Positions 21,420 through 25,630 of a DNA stretch of 25,630 nt are shown in pieces. A program made the position numbers and the translations under genes. Under the pieces are notes generated by a model. The model did no database searches. It had not been told where the DNA came from and was given only the letters and a program-made list of their open reading frames with translations. Origin of the DNA: a virus; the IMG/VR virus record IMGVR_UViG_3300015195_000063, positions 1 through 25,630 of that record. The stretch is one strand, 5' to 3'. Within the stretch, counting starts at the first letter, position 1. Every line of letters starts with the position of its first letter.

Positions 21420-22931
21420 ATGCTGCCCTCCGTCTCGATCACAAAAGTAGATTTCGCCACCGGCAGCGTTGCTCCGTCGCCGGTGGGCGTGCTGGCGATC
21501 ATCGCGCCGGCCAGCTCCGGACCGCAGAACGTGGCGACGAGCTACACGCAGGACACGCAGGCGTGGAACGATTTCGGCCCCTCTTCGCTGGTCGGTCTCG
21601 CATCCTATGTGATGCAAGAGTCTGGAAATCCGGTGGTCGTGATCCGACCGCTCACGAGCACGGCAGCGACGTACGGCACGATCGACGTAACCGGCATGAC
21701 CGGCACGAGCGTACCGACCGCTGGTGCAGCGGTGCCGGCCGATAACTACGACGTGATCGTCACGGTCGTCGCGGGCGGAACGATCGGCGCTGCTGGCCTC
21801 ACGTACACGTACAGCCTCGATGGTGGCAACTCGACGAGCGGCGTGCAGGCGCTGCCGACCGGTGGCGCACCGATCACGCTCACACTCCCAAACTTTACGC
21901 GCGGCGGTTCGCCGGGCGTGTCGTTCAGCCTTGCGGCGGGGACGTGGATAGCGGGCGACTTCTTCCGCGTGCTCACGCTGCACGCTCAGCAGACCTCGGC
22001 CGATCTAACGACGGCGCTCGAAGCACTCCGGGTCACTACGATCCCGTGGGAAGCCGTTCTCATTGATCAGGACGCCGCCACTGGCGCGGCTGCGCTGCTC
22101 GACACGTGGCTTGCTGGCCTCGAGAAGGTCGGCAAGTTCAAGATGGCGTTCCTCAATACGCGCCTCAAGAATCAGCCGCACGTGCCTGGTACGTCGGGTG
22201 CGGTCGAGACAGAGACGGCGTACGCCACTGCGATGGGCACGCTCGCGGCCGGATCCGCCCCGTCGATTCGAGTGGCGTTCAGCACGGACGGCGGCGAGAT
22301 CCAATCAACGCTGACGGGCCTCAGCATGACGCGTCCGTCATCGCTCTTCGTGGCGGCGCGCTCGATGGGGATCGCCATCGGCATCGAGCCGGCGTACGTC
22401 GCGCTTGGCCCACTCGGCGGAGTCACGATTACCGACGACATCGGAAACCCCGCGTACCACAACGAGGAGATTTACCAGAACCTCGATCAGCTGCAACTCA
22501 CCACGCTGCGGAGCGTGAACGGGCAGAGCGGCGCGTACGTCACCAACGGCCGGATCTTCTCCACGGTCGGCAGCGATTACGTGCTGATCCCGCACGTGCG
22601 CACGATGAACCGCTCGTGTGAGATCGCCTATCAGATCCTCACCAAGTCGCTATCGAAGGGGATCGGCAAGAAGCAAAAGGACCCGGTGACGGGACTCGTC
22701 TACATACTCGAGGCCGATGCGCTCGCCATCGAGGGGCAGGTCAACGCAGCGGTACGGCCGCAGCTCCAGAATCAGGTGCAGCAATACGCGTTCACGCTGT
22801 CTCGTACCGATGACCTGAGCGCGAACAGCGGCGCGATTCTGAACGGCTCGAGCGCGATCGTGGCGCTCGCATACATCAAGGGCTTCAAGGTGTTGGCCTC
22901 GTTCGCCAAATCGATCGCAGTCGGCGCGTAG
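21420..22931 (+). CDS. Contractile tail sheath protein (Mu gpL-like)
   Basis: The protein is 503 aa from ATG 21420 with TGAGG upstream. The sheath signature is clear: a short N-terminal strand, GVLAIIAPASSGP, later AYVALGPLGGVTITDD, then NGRIFSTVGSDYVLIPHVRTMN and a C-terminal domain with QVNAAVRPQLQNQVQQYAFTLSRTDD and GFKVLASFAKSIAVGA. Residues about 85-188 form an extra Gly/Thr-rich beta domain (VTVVAGGTIGAAGLTYTYSLDGG...) like the one in the neck protein. The protein shows that the virion is a myovirus with a contractile tail. Confidence 0.9.
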   Translation: MLPSVSITKVDFATGSVAPSPVGVLAIIAPASSGPQNVATSYTQDTQAWNDFGPSSLVGLASYVMQESGNPVVVIRPLTSTAATYGTIDVTGMTGTSVPTAGAAVPADNYDVIVTVVAGGTIGAAGLTYTYSLDGGNSTSGVQALPTGGAPITLTLPNFTRGGSPGVSFSLAAGTWIAGDFFRVLTLHAQQTSADLTTALEALRVTTIPWEAVLIDQDAATGAAALLDTWLAGLEKVGKFKMAFLNTRLKNQPHVPGTSGAVETETAYATAMGTLAAGSAPSIRVAFSTDGGEIQSTLTGLSMTRPSSLFVAARSMGIAIGIEPAYVALGPLGGVTITDDIGNPAYHNEEIYQNLDQLQLTTLRSVNGQSGAYVTNGRIFSTVGSDYVLIPHVRTMNRSCEIAYQILTKSLSKGIGKKQKDPVTGLVYILEADALAIEGQVNAAVRPQLQNQVQQYAFTLSRTDDLSANSGAILNGSSAIVALAYIKGFKVLASFAKSIAVGA

Positions 22932-22948
22932 CCAAGGGAGATTGCACC

Positions 22949-23461
22949 GTGTCAGACTTCATTCGAATCGGAGGTATCCAGTACAACTGGAACAGCACGA
23001 TGACCCGAATCGACGGGCAACCGTGGCGCGGATTCACGTCGATCGACTGGTCGCAAAAGCTCGACGTCGAAACGGTGTACGCGCAGACGCAGGACGGTGC
23101 GCCGATCGGTGGCACGAGCGGTCAGTACGCGGTGGATTCGTTCACCGTCAAAATGCTCTGGGAGTACTGGGAGCAGCTCAAGATCTATCTGGCGGCTGCA
23201 GCGCCTGGTGTTCCTCCAGGCAATCGTGGTCTGCCCGGATCGTACGGACTCACGACGGTGACGTTTCAGCTCAGCGCGACAGAGCCGCTGCAGCTCGGGG
23301 CACTGCCGATCATGCTCACGGCTTCGCCGATGCGCTTCGTCGCAGAGAAGGGCAACCCGGCCAAGGGCAACGCGGGACTCGAGATCGAGATCGGATGCTG
23401 GGCGCAGCAGCTGGAGATCAACGGACTCACGCTGTACTCACCAGCACTGCCGACGCTGTAG
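22949..23461 (+). CDS. Tail tube protein (Mu gpM-like)
   Basis: The protein is 170 aa from GTG 22949 with AAGGGAG upstream. It follows the sheath gene directly, as in all Mu-type tails. It begins RIGGIQYNWNSTMTRIDGQPWRGFTSIDWSQKLD, close to the start of gpM-like tubes, and ends with a strand-rich GLEIEIGCWAQQLEINGL. The mid-part FTVKMLWEYWEQLKIYL is the helix expected in the tube fold. Stacked hexamers form the inner tube driven through the membrane on contraction. Confidence 0.85.
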   Translation: MSDFIRIGGIQYNWNSTMTRIDGQPWRGFTSIDWSQKLDVETVYAQTQDGAPIGGTSGQYAVDSFTVKMLWEYWEQLKIYLAAAAPGVPPGNRGLPGSYGLTTVTFQLSATEPLQLGALPIMLTASPMRFVAEKGNPAKGNAGLEIEIGCWAQQLEINGLTLYSPALPTL

Positions 23462-23479
23462 AGCAGAAATGGACGGACG

Positions 23480-23893
23480 ATGGACGACATACGCAGAGCA
23501 GAACTGCTGGCCGCGCGAGCGGACCGGGAAGCAAAATCGCAGGAACTGAAACAGGCGCACGCAGACCTATGCCTGGAGCTCGACGCGAAATACTCGAGCG
23601 AGCTGGGCAAACGCGGGCGCGACTGGGAGATGGTCAACGAGGTAGAGAACTCGTGCGACGAGGGCCCGATCGTCGTCAAGATGGGCGATCCGGTGCACCA
23701 CAAGCTCTGGCAGAGTAAGCCGGGCGCCTCACCGGAGGACTCGTTCGCTTACGTCAAATTCATGGTGGTCCACCCGGAGCCGGCAGCATTCGCAGTGATC
23801 GCCGTGCGTCGTCCGGAGCTGCTCTTGCGCGTCGTCATCGCGTGCAATCAGCTGTTCGGACAGAATAGGGCGATCACCCTGGGAAAAGTGTGA
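23480..23893 (+). CDS. Tail assembly chaperone (zero-frame product)
   Basis: The protein is 137 aa from ATG 23480. The N-terminal 45 residues are helical and charged (ADREAKSQELKQAHADLCLEL). The second half has VVKMGDPVHHKLWQS and a FMVVHPEPAAFAVIAVRRPELLLRVVIACNQLFGQ stretch. Similarity is weak, but the place between tube and tape measure, and the slippery site at its last codons, define it as the lambda G/Mu gp41-type chaperone. It coats the tape measure during tail assembly. A -1 shift would extend it to 189 aa. Confidence 0.75.
   Translation: MDDIRRAELLAARADREAKSQELKQAHADLCLELDAKYSSELGKRGRDWEMVNEVENSCDEGPIVVKMGDPVHHKLWQSKPGASPEDSFAYVKFMVVHPEPAAFAVIAVRRPELLLRVVIACNQLFGQNRAITLGKV
23881..23887 (+). 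promoter_or_regulatory. Programmed -1 frameshift site G GGA AAA
   Basis: The heptamer lies in the correct phase for simultaneous slippage (zero-frame codons GGA AAA preceded by the G of CTG), six bases before the stop codon. A possible stem GTGAG (23890-23894) with CTCAC (23911-23915) follows. The lambda G-GT site is GGGAAAG. Confidence 0.85.
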
Positions 23894-24048
23894 GCCGCGG
23901 CAATGACGCTCTCACCGACGTCGTCGCGGCCACCGAATGCCTCGAAGCGCTGTTCCGTCCAGCAAACGAGCCACCGAACGTCGACGTCACTGCCGGGGCA
24001 TTCATCATCGCGGTAACACTGCATCGCCTTCGGGCACTGACCGAGTAA
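23890..24048 (+). CDS. Chaperone C-terminal extension (GT-type), reached by -1 frameshift
   Basis: There are 52 codons in the -1 frame, ending one base before the tape measure start. The product VSRGNDALTDVVAATECLEAL ... GAFIIAVTLHRLRALTE is helical. Reading through the slippery site gives a 189-aa fusion: 136 zero-frame residues, one Ser, then these 52. GTG 23890 could also start it alone in a GTGA overlap, but no ribosome-binding site is seen and in this gene position the fusion is the rule. The extension is expected to recruit tail proteins while the main domain holds the tape measure. Confidence 0.75.
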   Translation: MSRGNDALTDVVAATECLEALFRPANEPPNVDVTAGAFIIAVTLHRLRALTE

Positions 24049-24049
24049 C

Positions 24050-25630
24050 ATGGCCGGAGACACCAAGACCGCAACGTTTTCGATCAACCTCGGCGGCGAT
24101 GCCAAACAGGTAGCTCCCGAGATCGCGGCCGAACTCGAGGCGGTCCGTTCGAAGATCGAGCAGTCACAGGTAGCGCTGAAAGGCATGTCCGGCGCGCTTC
24201 GAAGTTTGAAGGGCGCGAGCGAGGAAGTCACCGCAGCGAAAGCCAGCCTGAAAGCGCAGATCGACTCGGAGCGCGGCGCCGTATCGCAAGCGAATCTGGC
24301 GCTATTGAAACAGGGCACGACGTACGAGCAACTGACCGCGCAGGTTCGGAAGAACACCGCTGAAACGAAAAAGGCCGACGCGAAGCGCCAGGCGGACGAT
24401 CTTCGCCGGATCGCCGAAGGCACGCACAAGATGGCCGACGGATTCAAATACGCCGGGGGACCGCTCGCTGAGCTGAATACGAAGCTGAGCGCGTTCAAGG
24501 AGCTTGCGAGTGGTGCGGGCGGCGGCATGGCGCTTCTCGCCGCGGGCGTGGGGATCGTCGTGCTGGGCGTCGCGGCGCTGACGGCCGCCACGCTCACCGC
24601 GGCGGAGAAGCTCGGCAAGTTCATCGTTACCGGCGCGAACGCGCTCCGAAGCATGAACCTAATGCGCGAAGCGGCTGCCGGTTCGGCGGAGAACGCGGCG
24701 GCGCTTGGCACGCAGGTGGACCGGTTGAGCCGAATCGTTCCGACCGCGAAGGATAAGATCAACGATCTGGCGGCGTCGATGACCAGGGACCTGTCCGGGG
24801 GCCTGTCGCGCTTCACCGGCCCGGAGATCGTCGCGGGGATCGAGGCCGTCACTGTAGCTACAGCAGCGATGGGCGATCAGGTCGGCGGCACGCTTCGAGG
24901 ACTCGTCGAGCGCGGAAAGAATTTCGGGCGCTTCTGGCTCAGTCCGCAGGACATGCAGGGTACGGGTCTCATGTTCACGGAGGTAGCAGAATCGCTCGCC
25001 AAGCGGCTGCACGTGAGTCTCGACAAGGCGAAGCAAGCGTTGTTCACCGGGTCGGCTGGGATGGCTGCGGGGATCGGGGCGTTGAAGGACGCGGCGCACG
25101 TTCGATTCGACAAGGTCAATACGGAGAAGCTTCTCGATTTCGATGTGCAAGTGGACAAGCTGCACGAGCATCTCGTCGGGCTCACGAAGGGTGTGGTGCT
25201 CGAGCCGCTCCTCAAGTCTGTCGATCATCTGCTGCAAAAGTTCGACGAAACGACCGTTACAGGGCAGTCGCTGAAACTGACATTCACCAAGATCGGCGAG
25301 GCCATCGTCAACTTCTCTACAGACCACATCGAAAACCTCGTGAAGGGCGTCGAGACCGTCGTGCTGTGGGGGCTGAAGGCCGTGGAGATGTTCGGTTACG
25401 TAAAGACCGCGCTCGATAATCCAGTCTTCGACTACGCATTCAAGGGACTCGCAGTCACGTTGGGCGCAGTCGGCGCGCTCGTCGCGGCCGTTGGCGTCAC
25501 GGTGCTGGGCTTCGGTATCGCCGTTGGACTCGTGTGGAAAGGCTTCGAGAAGATCGGCGAGTACGCATACCAGGCTTTCGACTTCGTCTCGAACATCAAG
25601 TGGGGTGAACTCGGTAAGAGCATCATCGAC
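24050..25630 (+). CDS. Tape measure protein, 3' end outside window
   Basis: There are 527 codons visible from ATG 24050, open to the last base. The N-terminal 130 residues are a charged coiled coil (EIAAELEAVRSKIEQSQVALK, TKKADAKRQADDLRRIAE). Two hydrophobic, Ala/Gly/Val-rich stretches follow, near 160-188 (MALLAAGVGIVVLGVAALT) and 470-500 (VTLGAVGALVAAVGVTVLGF), as usual for tape measures that insert in the cell membrane. In between are helical regions such as VAESLAKRLHVSLDKAKQAL. It sets tail length and aids DNA entry. Its place after the frameshifting chaperone is standard. Confidence 0.88.
   Translation, partial: MAGDTKTATFSINLGGDAKQVAPEIAAELEAVRSKIEQSQVALKGMSGALRSLKGASEEVTAAKASLKAQIDSERGAVSQANLALLKQGTTYEQLTAQVRKNTAETKKADAKRQADDLRRIAEGTHKMADGFKYAGGPLAELNTKLSAFKELASGAGGGMALLAAGVGIVVLGVAALTAATLTAAEKLGKFIVTGANALRSMNLMREAAAGSAENAAALGTQVDRLSRIVPTAKDKINDLAASMTRDLSGGLSRFTGPEIVAGIEAVTVATAAMGDQVGGTLRGLVERGKNFGRFWLSPQDMQGTGLMFTEVAESLAKRLHVSLDKAKQALFTGSAGMAAGIGALKDAAHVRFDKVNTEKLLDFDVQVDKLHEHLVGLTKGVVLEPLLKSVDHLLQKFDETTVTGQSLKLTFTKIGEAIVNFSTDHIENLVKGVETVVLWGLKAVEMFGYVKTALDNPVFDYAFKGLAVTLGAVGALVAAVGVTVLGFGIAVGLVWKGFEKIGEYAYQAFDFVSNIKWGELGKSIID

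Noticed and set aside
23848-24852. 334-aa open frame on the minus strand
   Set aside because: It lies antisense to the tape measure gene, is Ser/Ala-rich without motifs, and is a codon-bias shadow of the plus-strand gene.
1-25630. tRNA genes, insertion sequences, attachment sites
   Set aside because: I saw no convincing cloverleaf, transposase or flanking direct repeats; absence cannot be proven by eye.

Overview
The window looks like a contiguous piece of a tailed-phage genome or prophage from a GC-rich bacterium. The evidence is tight same-strand packing with GTGA/ATGA/TGATG stop-start overlaps, a terminase, and a complete run of myovirus head and tail genes. Third codon positions are mostly G or C. 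A DUF6745-type protein and two small exported Cys-rich proteins in the style of myxobacterial surface proteins point to a Myxococcota-like host. That host assignment is inference. Both ends of the window cut a gene: a DUF6745 gene on the left and the tape measure gene on the right.

Layout. (1) 1-5599, accessory and DNA metabolism: DUF6745 protein with a coding 12-bp repeat, lipoprotein, SF2 helicase, Lys-rich/ribbon-helix-helix-like protein, beta-class DNA methyltransferase, VRR-NUC nuclease, small helical protein, Dam/D12-type methyltransferase with an in-frame 48-bp repeat. (2) 5596-8086, replication and control: three 16-bp direct repeats, a perfect 15-bp inverted repeat, a small gene, a VirE-like P-loop ATPase, then about 370 bp of AT-richer non-coding DNA full of short repeats and hairpins (candidate origin/operator), ending at a small HTH gene. 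(3) 8083-12851: small exported protein, ASCH protein, two unknowns, two tandem SAM methyltransferases, a Cys/His mini-protein, a two-domain glycosyltransferase and two small proteins. (4) 12865-25630: virion module with large terminase, portal, protease/scaffold, decoration-like protein, major capsid, neck, gpG-like protein, tail terminator candidate, sheath, tube, tail assembly chaperone with a frameshift site, and tape measure.

The virion genes are of Mu type (DUF935-like portal, gpI-like protease with a probable nested gpZ-like scaffold, gpT-like capsid, gpG, gpL-like sheath, gpM-like tube). No MuA/MuB-like transposition gene is seen in this window; a helicase/VirE-type replication module is present instead. 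The window therefore looks mosaic. No gpF (SPP1 gp7-like) head protein was found.

The strongest anomalies are these. The portal gene sits on the minus strand inside an otherwise plus-strand late module. It lies 5 bp behind a stand-alone LacI-headpiece-like gene, in front of a divergent region with two palindromes. A canonical G GGA AAA -1 slippery site joins the chaperone to a 52-codon ORF. The AT-richer non-coding region holds repeated GTGAC/TGTGCC motifs, three of them exactly 10 bp apart. The neck and sheath proteins carry the same kind of beta-rich inserted domain.
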